Assembly (NCBI GenBank): GCA_021810505.1
Contig: JAJZIR010000010.1
Coordinates: 1-64,000, forward strand
Direction of reading: 5' to 3'
Source of the DNA: a bacterium
GTDB lineage: Bacteria > Deinococcota > Deinococci > Deinococcales > Deinococcaceae
Length of the DNA: 64,000 nucleotides
In this document: piece by piece, positions 55,549 to 63,921 of the stretch
How the letters are laid out: each line of letters begins with the position of its first letter
Numbering within the stretch: position 1 is the stretch's first letter
Notes under the pieces: generated by a model
What the model was told of the DNA's origin: nothing
The model's input: only the letters and a program-made list of their open reading frames with translations
Database searches by the model: none
Program-made: the position numbers and the translations under genes

Positions 55549-55872
55549 TCACAGCTTGATGTCGAAGCCGATCGTCTCGCGGACGAGCCGGCCCAGGTAA
55601 CCGCGCAGGTCCTGGCTGGCCGAGAAGCTCTGCGCAACGCCGCTGATCGGGACCAGGATGGGTAGCGTCCGGCCGCGCATGACCCGCTCCGAGGCGCGCA
55701 CCGGATCCTCCAAGATGCCCTGGTCGACGGCGATCAGCCCGTAACGGTTGCTGCGGATCAGCTCCGCGAGCTGGTCACCGGCCTGGTCCTGCGAAGATTC
55801 GACCACCGAGGCGCCGGCCAACCGAAATCCGGTGGCCGATTCTGAGCTACAGAGGATCACGATCCTATCCAC
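55549..55872 (-). CDS. atpF: V/A-type ATP synthase subunit F
   Basis: 107 residues. Rossmann-like start [36 protein letters not shown], and LPILVPISG. It binds the D shaft and controls rotation. GTG start overlaps the atpC stop by 8 bases; atpA follows after 16. Confidence 0.92.
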   Translation of the reverse strand: MDRIVILCSSESATGFRLAGASVVESSQDQAGDQLAELIRSNRYGLIAVDQGILEDPVRASERVMRGRTLPILVPISGVAQSFSASQDLRGYLGRLVRETIGFDIKL

Positions 55873-56845
55873 GCAGCACCTCCGCCAGCTGCTCCTGGCT
55901 CAGCTGGTAGAACTTTCCCCGAGCGATCAGCCGCAATCTGGCCACCTGGATCTCCAAGCGCAGCAAGTAGTCGAGAGCGATCCCTGGACCGTCCGAGTCC
56001 GAGGAAGCCACCTGGGCAGCTTCCTCGGCCAGGCGCTGGCGGGCCATCGCCTGAACCTGGACCAAGGTCGCCCCTTCCGGCAGATCTAGGTCGGCGGGCA
56101 AAGCGGCCAAGTCGCCAGCACAGAGCCTGAGGAAGTCGGCCTCCCCCAGGCGCCCGCCGGGCAGGTAGAACCGGGGCTCCGGGGGCTGGCCGCGCAGCTC
56201 GGTGGCGGTGATCAGGTTGCGCAGATCGATCTCCAGGCGCCAGAAGCGGGCCATGGTCTGCCCGCGCACCAGGCGGCGCACCTGCTGGTAGTACCCCTGG
56301 TCGAGCGCGACCTCCAGGGCCAAGAGCTCGCCGGAGCCGATCTGGGCCCGCACCGCCTCGGCGAAGACCTTGAGCAAGGGGTGGCGGCTCAGGGAGAGCG
56401 TCTGCAGAGCGCCATCCAGATCGCCGCCGGCTGCGGCCTCGAGCAGGGAAAAGCGCAGGGTTCCCAAGGGAACCAGCTGAGAGCGAATCTCTTGGGCCGG
56501 CCGGCCGGCGAGCAGTCCGCGGGCCAGGGTCTTCAAGTTGAGCAGGTCCCAGCGCGCCACCAGGGCGGCCAACTGCTCCCTGGCGTCTCCCTGGGATAGC
56601 CCCAACACCTTGGCGCCCAACCGCTGGAGGTGGCGCGAGAGCGCCTGATCCAGGTCACCCAGAGCGGCCGCAGGAGCGGTAGCTCGGGTGAGGTCGGCAG
56701 CCAAATCGGTCTCGGTCAGCAGGCGCAGGAATTCGACGTAGTTGGCTGCCGCGACCAGGTCCTGCTCCTGGCGCTCGGTGAGCAACCGGGTCCGCATGAC
56801 CCGTATCCGGGCGTTGATGTAGCCGAAGTCATCGGGCAAGGGCAC
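55865..56845 (-). CDS. atpC: V/A-type ATP synthase subunit C
   Basis: 326 residues, all helical, threefold pseudo-repeat. YINARIRVMRTRLLTERQEQDLVAA at the start and ALDYLLRLEIQVARLRLIARGK near the end are typical of the socket joining shaft D to the proteolipid ring. GTG start 5 bases after atpE. Confidence 0.93.
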   Translation of the reverse strand: MPLPDDFGYINARIRVMRTRLLTERQEQDLVAAANYVEFLRLLTETDLAADLTRATAPAAALGDLDQALSRHLQRLGAKVLGLSQGDAREQLAALVARWDLLNLKTLARGLLAGRPAQEIRSQLVPLGTLRFSLLEAAAGGDLDGALQTLSLSRHPLLKVFAEAVRAQIGSGELLALEVALDQGYYQQVRRLVRGQTMARFWRLEIDLRNLITATELRGQPPEPRFYLPGGRLGEADFLRLCAGDLAALPADLDLPEGATLVQVQAMARQRLAEEAAQVASSDSDGPGIALDYLLRLEIQVARLRLIARGKFYQLSQEQLAEVLRG

Positions 56846-56850
56846 ACCGC

Positions 56851-57426
56851 CTAGGGTTGGCGCAAGATGGCCAGGAGCTGGGGAGCCACCTCCTCCCAGA
56901 TGCGGCCCAGCCGCTCCGGGAGGGTGTTGCTGACGCTGCTGTGGCTGCTGGTGGATTCCAGGCGGATGCCGGCTCGGAGTCCGGGGTGGGGGCGCAGGGA
57001 TAGCTCTGGCTTGAGCTTCTCGAGGACTGGCTCAGCGATGGGGAGTTCCTCGGGGGCCAGGTAACCCAGGTCAGCGGTCGGAAGCGCCTCTAGAGCTTCC
57101 CGGATCAGGCGGCTCAGGACCTCTTGGTACTCCGGTCGGCTGGGGAGAGCCGCCAGAACTTCCTCGGCTCTGCGCCGGACCTCCTGGAGGTCGGCATCGA
57201 TCGCCGCGATCCGGCGGGCCGCTGCCGCCAGCTCAGCTGCGCTGCGCACTCTGGCCAGGTGGGCCTGCAGAGCAGACTCCAGGCGCGCCTTGCGCCCTTC
57301 CAAAAGCTCCGCGATCTCCTGATCGGTCTGGCGCTTCAGCTCAGCGACCTGCTGCTCGGCGGAGCGCAGGGTCTCAGCGATCTCCCCCTCGATTTCCCCA
57401 GCGAGCAAGCTCCGCAGATCCGACAT
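56851..57426 (-). CDS. atpE: V/A-type ATP synthase subunit E (peripheral stalk)
   Basis: 191 residues. Long N-terminal coiled coil (LRSLLAGEIEGEIAETLRSAEQQVAELKRQ...) then a globular end with RLESTSSHSSVSNTLPERLGRIWEEVAPQL. Pairs with subunit G. Its start touches the atpK stop. Confidence 0.93.
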   Translation of the reverse strand: MSDLRSLLAGEIEGEIAETLRSAEQQVAELKRQTDQEIAELLEGRKARLESALQAHLARVRSAAELAAAARRIAAIDADLQEVRRRAEEVLAALPSRPEYQEVLSRLIREALEALPTADLGYLAPEELPIAEPVLEKLKPELSLRPHPGLRAGIRLESTSSHSSVSNTLPERLGRIWEEVAPQLLAILRQP

Positions 57427-57725
57427 CAGCTCATCTTGCCCAGCAGGATGATCGCGATCACGAAACCGAAGATGACCAGAGTCTCCGGGATCACGAACCA
57501 GAGCAGCATCAGACCGAACTGCTCACGGTTTTCGGCGGTCACCCCAGCAGCAGCGGCGCCGATCCTTCCCTGCGCCAGACCGGTTCCGACCGCACCCAGA
57601 CCGATGGCCAGACCCATGCCGACGCCGATGAGCCCGTTACCTGAGGAGGACCCTCCCGCAGCCGACTGAGCCAGGGCGAAGGAGGCCGAGATCAGGGCGA
57701 CCAGCAGTGCAACGTATTTCTTCAT
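57426..57725 (-). CDS. atpK: V/A-type ATP synthase proteolipid subunit K
   Basis: 99 residues. A cleavable-looking start (MKKYVALLVALISASFALAQ) precedes two membrane helices joined by the AENREQF loop. Ion-carrying Glu81 in FVIPETLVIFGF. No Na+-site Gln pattern is obvious, so protons are presumed. The ATG overlaps the end of atpI by 4 bases. Confidence 0.93.
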   Translation of the reverse strand: MKKYVALLVALISASFALAQSAAGGSSSGNGLIGVGMGLAIGLGAVGTGLAQGRIGAAAAGVTAENREQFGLMLLWFVIPETLVIFGFVIAIILLGKMS

Positions 57726-59692
57726 AAACCCTCCGGGTGTTCGGTGCGGGCGAGCCGCCGGAACGGAGCGTAGCGAGGACCGGTGTTGTCGTAAAACCCG
57801 GTCGGGCTCAGGAACTCGACGTAATGGAGACGGAGTGGCTGCAAGACGTGGCCGATAATGGTCAGGGTCAGCGCGGCAGCCTGGACGATAAAAGCGATCA
57901 CGATACCCAAAATGGCGCCGATCAGGCCCCATTGCTGGTAGATCCCCCAGCCCAGATCCGTTGCCAGCTTGGCCAAGATAGCCGATGCCAGGCCCACGGC
58001 GAACAAGCGGACGTAGGAGATGATGTACCCTCCGTTGGAGATCAGCTCGAAGACCATCATGGCCGCCCGGGTAGCGGCCAGGCCGATCACGAACACCAGA
58101 AACCCCAGCAGCATCACGTCGTTGGTCAGCGGCGTCGCCGCGTGGGTCAAGAAGCCATAGGCGTAGAGGATCAGGCCGACCAGGCCCCCGAACATCCCGG
58201 CGGCCTCAAAGAAATGCTGGCGCTCCCCGTGCTTGAGGGAGAGCTGGGCCCGCAGACCCCAGGCCCACAGTACCTGGACGATGCCGAAAGCGATGCTGAT
58301 CAGGACGGCGGTGGTGATCAGGTTGCTCTGCAGCCTGGGGAAGAGAATCGGGATCAGTCCCGGATGGCCCGGCAGGTGAAAGATCCGCAGGTGCTCGCCG
58401 AGCGAGCCGAAGATCTCACCGGTCAGGCAGCCGAACACCAGGGTCCAGACGCTCATGGTGGTCAGGATATAGGCGACCTGACCGAGTAAGCCGGGTCCGA
58501 GGTCGATCCCCATGAAACCGAGGTCCAGCCCCTTGCCGGAGCGCGACCGGGCCCTGAGGGAGAGGGCCAACCAGAGGAACAGCAGGCCGAAGCCGATGTC
58601 GGCGATGACGAAGCCGAAGAAGAAGGGGAAGAAAGCGGCGATGATCCAGGTCGGATCGAAGGTGTCGTAACGGGGTGGAGCCGAGATGGCCAGCAGGAGC
58701 TCAAAGTTACGGGCGTAGCGGTTATTGGTCAGCTTGACCGGGATCTCCTTGGCAGCGTGGAGATCGGGGTCGGCCAACCTGAGATCGATCAGGTCTTCCA
58801 TGGGGCGCAACACCTCGCGCAGCCTGGCCTCCGAGTTGGCCGGCAGGTAGCCGCGCAGGAACAGGCTGTAGCGGCCCATACCGACCTGCGACTGGACGTC
58901 GTAGATGGCGACCGCGTCGCGGAGGGCCGCTTGCAGGGACAGCAGCTGGCCGCTGTACAGCTTGGCCAAGCGCCTGAGCTCGGACTCCAAAGCCTGCAGG
59001 CGGCTGAACCCGTTGGCCTGCAGTTCGCTGAAACGCTTGGCCGCCTCGCTCCAGCCGAGCTCCTCCAGGGAAGTAGGCAGGCGGAGCTCGCCGGTCCTCA
59101 GCTGCAGGAGCACCCCTCTGGCCGCCTCGCGGTCGGCCCGCATGGTGAGGATCAGGGCCAGCTGGCGATCGGCCAAAGGCGCCTGCGCGACCAGGTAGCG
59201 GCTCGGCAAGGCTTTGGCGAGCCCCGCTTCCAGCGCCGACAGGGCCGCCGCGTCGTCGACGACTACCGCCAGAGCTGCCAGCCTAGGGCTGCGGTCTAGG
59301 CCGTGGGACAAGGCCGCGATCACCCCGGCGGCCTTGCCGTAGCTGGTGGCAGCCTCCAGGTCGGAGCGCAGCGCCGAACGCTCCGCGGATACCCGCTGGA
59401 CCGCCTGCGCCGCTTCCTCGACGTAGTCCTCCCAGCGCTCTGGGGTGGGCGGCTCCTCGCTGGCGGTGGGCAGCGGGGCGAGCTCTCCCAAGGTGGAATC
59501 GACCCGGGCCAGCAACCGCTCCAGCCTCCGCTTCCGCTCGGCGTCCTCCGGATCCAGCACCCCCGAGCGCACCGGACCTTCCGCGGGGATGGGGCGCAAA
59601 TGGACCACACCGGCCTCTTGGAGGGCGGCGATCAGGCGCTTGGCGTCGCGCCGGCGGCCAGCGATCACCACCTCGCGCATCGCCGTGATCAC
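57722..59692 (-). CDS. atpI: V/A-type ATP synthase subunit I (a-type, membrane)
   Basis: 656 residues. Cytoplasmic N-terminal half with coiled coils (MITAMREVVIAGRRRDAKRLIAALQEAGVVHL start), then seven or eight membrane helices from ~345 (PTWIIAAFFPFFFGFVIADIGFGLLFL). The essential Arg helix is SNGGYIISYVRLFAVGLASAILA near 560-583. GTG 59692 is preferred behind GGGGGG; ATG 59680 is the alternative. Confidence 0.95.
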   Translation of the reverse strand: MITAMREVVIAGRRRDAKRLIAALQEAGVVHLRPIPAEGPVRSGVLDPEDAERKRRLERLLARVDSTLGELAPLPTASEEPPTPERWEDYVEEAAQAVQRVSAERSALRSDLEAATSYGKAAGVIAALSHGLDRSPRLAALAVVVDDAAALSALEAGLAKALPSRYLVAQAPLADRQLALILTMRADREAARGVLLQLRTGELRLPTSLEELGWSEAAKRFSELQANGFSRLQALESELRRLAKLYSGQLLSLQAALRDAVAIYDVQSQVGMGRYSLFLRGYLPANSEARLREVLRPMEDLIDLRLADPDLHAAKEIPVKLTNNRYARNFELLLAISAPPRYDTFDPTWIIAAFFPFFFGFVIADIGFGLLFLWLALSLRARSRSGKGLDLGFMGIDLGPGLLGQVAYILTTMSVWTLVFGCLTGEIFGSLGEHLRIFHLPGHPGLIPILFPRLQSNLITTAVLISIAFGIVQVLWAWGLRAQLSLKHGERQHFFEAAGMFGGLVGLILYAYGFLTHAATPLTNDVMLLGFLVFVIGLAATRAAMMVFELISNGGYIISYVRLFAVGLASAILAKLATDLGWGIYQQWGLIGAILGIVIAFIVQAAALTLTIIGHVLQPLRLHYVEFLSPTGFYDNTGPRYAPFRRLARTEHPEGL

Positions 59693-59720
59693 GTAGGCCC
59701 CCCGGGATCCCTTAAGCCGG

Positions 59721-60035
59721 TCATGGCAAGACAGCCCGCAATAGCTGCTGGACTGCCTCTTCCAGGTGGCCTTGCCGACTCGACGCCTCCTGGCGCTGGC
59801 TGCGCTCGGCGTCGTCTAGGATCTGCCGCTCGAGCGCAGCGGCCTCCGATTGGGTGCGGCTACGGAATTCGCTCTCCAGGTGCTCAAGCTGCTGCTTAGC
59901 CTCTTGCAAACGGCGCTCACGCTCCTGGCGGGCGGCCTCGACCTTCTGCTCGGCGTCGCGCCGAGCCTCCGCCAAGCGAGCTTCGAGTTTCGCCTCCTCT
60001 TCGGCGAGCTCAGCTAAGACGTCCTTAGGTTGCAT
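59721..60035 (-). CDS. atpG: V/A-type ATP synthase subunit G (peripheral stalk)
   Basis: 104 residues, one continuous Ala/Glu/Arg coiled coil. First gene of the operon, 28 bases before atpI. Pairs with E. ATG preceded by GGAGGAGACG. Confidence 0.9.
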   Translation of the reverse strand: MQPKDVLAELAEEEAKLEARLAEARRDAEQKVEAARQERERRLQEAKQQLEHLESEFRSRTQSEAAALERQILDDAERSQRQEASSRQGHLEEAVQQLLRAVLP

Positions 60036-60222
60036 GCAAACGTCTCCTCCATGTCGCGCGGCGTTCAGACCCGACCTAGGGCTAGGAACCGAGACAAGCG
60101 CCCAGCAACGACGCCTGCCAGAAATGGGATCTGATCAAGAAGGCAACGCCCGATGCGTCCCTTTCTCAAGGGTAGCATAGCAGCGCAGAGGGTGTAAACC
60201 GAGCGGGTTCGCCCACAAGAAA
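60036..60222 (-). promoter_or_regulatory. Promoter region of the ATP synthase operon
   Basis: Minus strand TGCTATGCT places a -10 TATGCT at 60174-60179 with the TG extension, giving a leader of ~130 bases before atpG. No strong -35. A short stem (CCCTT-5-AAGGG type) lies just after the -10. Nothing else is visible. Confidence 0.45.
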
Positions 60223-60267
60223 GCCGTGCCCTGAGAGCAGGAATCTCAGTGTCTCTCAGGGCACGGC
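60223..60267 (-). terminator. Terminator after amt
   Basis: Fifteen-base perfect arms (60223-60237 and 60253-60267; GCCGTGCCCTGAGAG and complement) with a 15-base loop, followed on the minus strand by TTTCTTG. It starts 22 bases beyond the amt stop. A strong hairpin with a modest T-tract; it should also insulate the atp operon promoter. Confidence 0.8.
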
Positions 60268-60288
60268 GCAGTTCAGGAGCGGTACGAA

Positions 60289-61638
60289 TCAGTCGCTTGA
60301 GCCGGAGAGCACAACCGGTGCGGAGATCGGCATGGTCTCGGAGGCGACGTAGCCCAGGTCGTCGCTGGTGTAGCCAGACTCCTCATGGGCTGCCAGATCG
60401 ATTCCCAAGCTCTCCTCATCGGCGCTGGCGCGCAGCGGAAAGAACAAGCCGATCAGTTTGAGGAGGACGAAAGTGCCGACCGTGGCGATCAGGATGGTCG
60501 CCAGGACGCCCACCAGCTGGATACCGATCTGCTGGATGGTCCCCACGCCGCTGGCCGTGGTGAAGGCGAAAATCCCGGTCAGGATCGCGCCGGCCATGCC
60601 GCCGAGGCCGTGGCAGGAGAAGACGTCCAGGGCGTCGTCGACTCCCCTGAGGAAACCCCTGGGCTTCCACTGCACCGCCCAGAAGCAGACCGTCGCGCCC
60701 AGGGCGCCCACGGCGATGGAGGCCATCGGGCTGACGAAGCCGGCAGCTGGGGTGATCGCGACCAAGCCGACCACCGCACCGGTAGCGGCGCCGACGGCGC
60801 TCGGTTTCTGGCCGCGCAGGACCTCCCAGAGTACCCAGGCCAGCATGGCCGCCGCCGTCGCGGTGTTGGTGGTCACGAAGGCCAGGGCAGCGGTCTGATC
60901 GGCAGCCAGCGCCGAGCCGGCATTGAAGCCGAACCAGCCGAACCAGAGCAAGCCAGCCCCCAGCAGCACGAAGGGGATGTTGTGGGGGATAGCCGCCTGC
61001 TTGCTGGAGCGGAGCCTAGGACCCAGAACCCAGGCCGCTACCAGCGCGGAAAACCCTGAGGACATATGCACGACCGTACCCCCGGCAAAGTCCAGGGCTC
61101 CCAGTTTGGCCAGCCAGCCGTCCGGGGCCCAGACCCAGTGGGCCAAGGGGGCGTAGACAACCAGGCTCCACAGCGCCACGAACAGGACGAAGGGGCCGAA
61201 GCGCATCCGATCGATCAGCGCTCCGCTGATCAGCGCTGGGGTGATGATCGCGAACATGGCCTGGAAGATCATGTAGGCGTAGGCCGGGATGGTGCCGTTC
61301 AGCTGGTTGGACATCCCGGCCAGGCCGAGCTGCCCCAGGCCACCGATCAGCGGCGAGGTGCCGCTCCCGAAGGCTAAGGTGTACCCGGCGACGATCCACA
61401 GCACGCCGACCACCCCGATGGTGATGAAGCTCATCATCATGGTGTTGAGCACCGCCCGGCCGCGGACCAACCCGCCGTAGAAAAAAGCCAGGCCGGGGGT
61501 CATCAGCAAGACTAGAGCGCTGGAGCTCAGCATCCAAGCGGTATCCCCGCTATTCAGGGTAGCTGGGGCGGCGCTGGCAACCCCGAGCGACCAGATCAGC
61601 AGCAGGGCCCAGAGCGCCTTGGTAGGGATCCTCTTCAC
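60289..61638 (-). CDS. amt: Ammonium transporter
   Basis: 449 residues. Signal-like start (1-23), then 11 membrane segments. Conserved His pair in GTVVHMSSGFSALVAAW and VFSCHGLGGMAGAI; FFYGGLVRGRAVLNTMMMSF and FGFNAGSAL are family blocks. The acidic cytoplasmic tail ends VVLSGSSD. GTG start overlaps the PII stop (GTGA), so Amt and its PII regulator are co-translated. Confidence 0.96.
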   Translation of the reverse strand: MKRIPTKALWALLLIWSLGVASAAPATLNSGDTAWMLSSSALVLLMTPGLAFFYGGLVRGRAVLNTMMMSFITIGVVGVLWIVAGYTLAFGSGTSPLIGGLGQLGLAGMSNQLNGTIPAYAYMIFQAMFAIITPALISGALIDRMRFGPFVLFVALWSLVVYAPLAHWVWAPDGWLAKLGALDFAGGTVVHMSSGFSALVAAWVLGPRLRSSKQAAIPHNIPFVLLGAGLLWFGWFGFNAGSALAADQTAALAFVTTNTATAAAMLAWVLWEVLRGQKPSAVGAATGAVVGLVAITPAAGFVSPMASIAVGALGATVCFWAVQWKPRGFLRGVDDALDVFSCHGLGGMAGAILTGIFAFTTASGVGTIQQIGIQLVGVLATILIATVGTFVLLKLIGLFFPLRASADEESLGIDLAAHEESGYTSDDLGYVASETMPISAPVVLSGSSD

Positions 61639-62021
61639 CGCACGGCCTCCTCTCGCTGCGGGCTGCGCTGCCCAGACACTGGGGTCAAGGCGTCGTTGTC
61701 CTCCTCGCCGGTACGGATGCGGATCACCCGTTCCAGCGGCTGCACAAAAATCTTCCCGTCCCCGACACTACCGGTCCTGGCCGTCCGCAGGATCGCCGCG
61801 ATGGTCGGCTCGACGAAGGGGTCGCTGACGGCGATGCTGAGCTGGACCTTCTCGTGGAATTCCAACCGGACCTGGTGGCTGCGGAAGTGTTCGACGACTT
61901 CGCGCTCCCCGCCGTGCCCACTCACCCGGGACAGCGTCATCCCGGTGACCCCGGCGCTGAACAGAGCTTCCTTGACTGCGCTGAGCTGCTCGGGTCGGAT
62001 CACTGCCGTGATGAGCTTCAC
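61635..62021 (-). CDS. glnB: PII nitrogen regulatory protein (GlnB/GlnK type)
   Basis: 128 residues: the ~112-residue PII fold plus a 16-residue tail. MKLITAVIRPEQLSAVKEAL start, T-loop SGHGGEREVVEHFRSHQVRLEF, signature GSVGDGKIFVQPLERVIRIRTGEE. Tyr51, the uridylylation site of proteobacterial PII, is Val51 and Tyr46 is Phe46. It probably closes Amt directly when nitrogen is plentiful. GTG 62021 behind GAGGAGG; the frame is open upstream through the promoter. Confidence 0.93.
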   Translation of the reverse strand: MKLITAVIRPEQLSAVKEALFSAGVTGMTLSRVSGHGGEREVVEHFRSHQVRLEFHEKVQLSIAVSDPFVEPTIAAILRTARTGSVGDGKIFVQPLERVIRIRTGEEDNDALTPVSGQRSPQREEAVR

Positions 62022-62180
62022 TGCGACGCCTCCTCTCTTTTTGATCAGAAATTCAATTACAAGATGTAATTGAATGCCGATAAGTATAACCAATACTCCA
62101 GTAAAGTATGCAAGTTGTCCAGACTTTATCTGACAACTTGGCAAGTATAATTATGATATTCCATTCACTAGTCATCAGCT
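62022..62180 (-). promoter_or_regulatory. PII-amt control region with two dyads
   Basis: AT-rich. Dyad 1 at 62051-62075 has 11-base arms (ATTCAATTACA, 3-base spacer, complement). Dyad 2 at 62111-62140 has 9-base arms (CAAGTTGTC and complement) around 12 bases. Between them, on the minus strand, TTGCAT (62108-62113) and TATACT (62083-62088) lie 19 bases apart as a possible promoter, so dyad 1 would span about +1 to +25 and dyad 2 the -35 and upstream DNA. AGTAT(A/G) recurs three times. A nitrogen- or carbon-responsive regulator is inferred. Confidence 0.6.
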
Positions 62181-62345
62181 GAAACGGCGATGAGCTCCGC
62201 GCTCCGGCCTTCCGCTATGCTGGGGGCGGGAAACGAGTGCCAACACGCTGGCCCGAATCGCCGAGAGAGGAGAGTGGGAAGGAGCCTGGTTTCCGGCTAC
62301 GCAATTCCTCCTGCAGAGATAATGCAAGAGTTCCCACGCCGACAC
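62181..62345 (+). promoter_or_regulatory. Upstream region of the LapA-like gene
   Basis: GATAAT near 62317-62322 is a possible -10 box. No Shine-Dalgarno sequence precedes ATG 62346. In-frame ATG 62322 would add eight residues. Nothing else is recognised. Confidence 0.3.
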
Positions 62346-62855
62346 ATGCGAACCCACACCGCCTTACTCATCTTAGTCCTGGTGATCCTGATCGCCTTCG
62401 CGGCCGCGAACTACAGCACGCTCACCAGCCCGCAGCTGCTCAACTTGATCTTTGTCAGCTTCAGCGCCGCCCCAGTCGGGATGATCCTGACCATCACCGC
62501 GATCATCCTCTCGCTGCTCTTCGCGTTGCTGACCGGCGTCCACGACCTCCAGTCGCGCGCGGAGAGCGCCCGGGGACTGCGCGAGATCGCCAATCTCCGG
62601 CAGAGCCTCGACCAAGCCGAGAGCTCCCGGATCGCCGACCTGCGGGCGCAGCTGGAGAAGGTCCTAGAAGGGATCGACACTCGGCTGAGCCGCCTGGATC
62701 AGCAGTGGCTGGCCCAGAGCTCCTCTCTGGCCAACGAGATGAACGACCGGGTTGACCAGCTGCGCGACCGCCTAGCGGCCGACCTGGGTGAGCTGGAAGA
62801 CACCATCCTCAAGAAATTGGGCGGCGGCCTGGGAGCGGACGGGGAAAACAGGTGA
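62346..62855 (+). CDS. LapA-like two-helix membrane protein with coiled-coil tail
   Basis: 169 residues. Two membrane helices (~5-20 and ~41-62; [20 protein letters not shown] and [20 protein letters not shown]) match the LapA (DUF1049) pattern, followed by a cytoplasmic coiled coil (~70-160). LapA in E. coli takes part in envelope assembly control. The stop overlaps dcd (GTGA). Confidence 0.7.
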   Translation: MRTHTALLILVLVILIAFAAANYSTLTSPQLLNLIFVSFSAAPVGMILTITAIILSLLFALLTGVHDLQSRAESARGLREIANLRQSLDQAESSRIADLRAQLEKVLEGIDTRLSRLDQQWLAQSSSLANEMNDRVDQLRDRLAADLGELEDTILKKLGGGLGADGENR

Positions 62856-63412
62856 GCATCCGGCCAGACTGGTGGATCCGCGAGCGGGCCGAACAGGGGA
62901 TGATCTCTCCTTTCGTCGCCGAGCAAGTGCGCTCTAAGGAGGGGGTGGGTAGCATCAGTTACGGCCTCTCCAGCTTCGGCTATGACCTGAGAGCTGCCCC
63001 GGAGTGGCGTATCTTCGTCAACGCCTTCAATACGGTGGTGGATCCCAAGCACTTCGATCCCAGGGGCCTGATCGAGATCAGCGGCGAGGTCTGCGTGATC
63101 CCCCCCAACTCCTTCGTCCTGACGCGCTCCGTCGAGTATCTGCGCGTCCCTGACACCGTCATGGTGGTCGCCTTGGGAAAATCGAGCTACGCCCGCTGTG
63201 GAATCGTGGCCAACGTCACACCTCTGGAACCCGGCTGGGAGGGACACGTTACGCTGGAGCTCTCCAACACGACGCCCCTACCGGCCAAGGTCTACGCCGG
63301 GGAAGGGATCGTGCAGCTGCTCTTCTTTGAGGGCGAGCGGCCCGAAGTCACCTATAAGGATAGGGGCGGAAAGTACCAGGGGCAGACCGGGATCACCTTG
63401 CCCAAGCTCTGA
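62852..63412 (+). CDS. dcd: dCTP deaminase
   Basis: 186 residues. [12 protein letters not shown] (36-47), signature [12 protein letters not shown] (107-118) and catalytic Glu136 in [44 protein letters not shown] closes the fold. It supplies dUTP for thymidylate synthesis. GTG start overlapping the previous stop. Confidence 0.95.
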   Translation: MSIRPDWWIRERAEQGMISPFVAEQVRSKEGVGSISYGLSSFGYDLRAAPEWRIFVNAFNTVVDPKHFDPRGLIEISGEVCVIPPNSFVLTRSVEYLRVPDTVMVVALGKSSYARCGIVANVTPLEPGWEGHVTLELSNTTPLPAKVYAGEGIVQLLFFEGERPEVTYKDRGGKYQGQTGITLPKL

Positions 63413-63728
63413 TCCCTCCAGCTGGCCAACCCTGCGAGAGGGCGGGGAGCGGGAACCCGGACACGGGATTCTCCCTCCTGTGCGCAGCGCCCCATCCGCA
63501 TGGGAGGACGCACCTAGGCGGCCTTGATCCGGTTGCGGGTCCGGATCTCCCAACTAGGCCACGAAAAGTAGGGTATCCGGGCGGGCCCACCGGGGCCTAG
63601 ATACCGGTCTCCGCTCCTAGAAGCGCCCGGGACCACCAGCCAGCGCCGGGTGGAAATCCGAGTGCGGTGGGGGCAGCCGGGCTGGGTCCCGGGCCCTCGG
63701 GCTCAGAGGCCCGCTGGGCAGAGCGCCG
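63413..63728. other. Gene-free stretch between dcd and tRNA-Asn
   Basis: No reading frame with supporting motifs. Several small hairpins: CCCAT-4-ATGGG near 63491-63504, and GATCCGG (63526-63532) with its complement at 63541-63547. I compared it by eye with RNase P RNA, SRP RNA, tmRNA and cobalamin riboswitch landmarks on both strands and found no match. An unknown structured RNA or long untranslated end of dcd is possible. Confidence 0.35.
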
Positions 63729-63761
63729 AAAAAAGCGTGGGAACCGCTAAGAGTTCCCACG
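63729..63761 (-). terminator. Intrinsic terminator of tRNA-Asn
   Basis: Nine-base arms (63753-63761 and 63736-63744, CGTGGGAAC and complement), 8-base loop, followed on the minus strand by C then six T (63729-63734). It begins 9 bases after the tRNA CCA end. Confidence 0.9.
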
Positions 63762-63769
63762 TCCCCATT

Positions 63770-63844
63770 TGGCTCGGCAGGTAGGGATCGAACCTACGAC
63801 CATCCGATTAACAGTCGGACGCTCTACCGCTGAGCTACTGCCGA
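63770..63844 (-). tRNA. tRNA-Asn(GTT)
   Basis: On the minus strand: acceptor TCGGCAG pairs with CTGCCGA; D-arm AGCTCAGCGGTAGAGC; anticodon loop CTGTTAA with GTT anticodon; T-arm GTAGGTTCGATCCCTAC; discriminator G and encoded CCA (63770-63772). All four stems pair. Confidence 0.97.
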
Positions 63845-63857
63845 AGGCAGCGTGCGG

Positions 63858-63887
63858 AGTATAGCAGGGCCCCTAGCCCGGATGCAA
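63858..63887 (-). promoter_or_regulatory. Promoter of tRNA-Asn
   Basis: Minus strand TTGCAT (63882-63887), 18 bases, TATACT (63858-63863) with an upstream TG (TGCTATACT). The -10 ends 13 bases before the mature tRNA. Confidence 0.7.
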
Positions 63888-63915
63888 GCGCGCCGCCCCT
63901 AGCCCGGATGCAAGC
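63869..63915. repeat. 21-bp direct repeat over the tRNA promoter
   Basis: GCCCCTAGCCCGGATGCAAG plus C occurs at 63869-63889 and again at 63895-63915. Each copy contains the -35 hexamer sequence TTGCAT (minus strand), so the -35 is duplicated with a 26-base period. Confidence 0.85.
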
Positions 63916-63921
63916 CGCGCC

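Noticed and set aside
63413-63728. RNase P, SRP or tmRNA gene in the dcd-tRNA spacer
   Set aside because: Hallmark conserved strings of these RNAs are absent on both strands.
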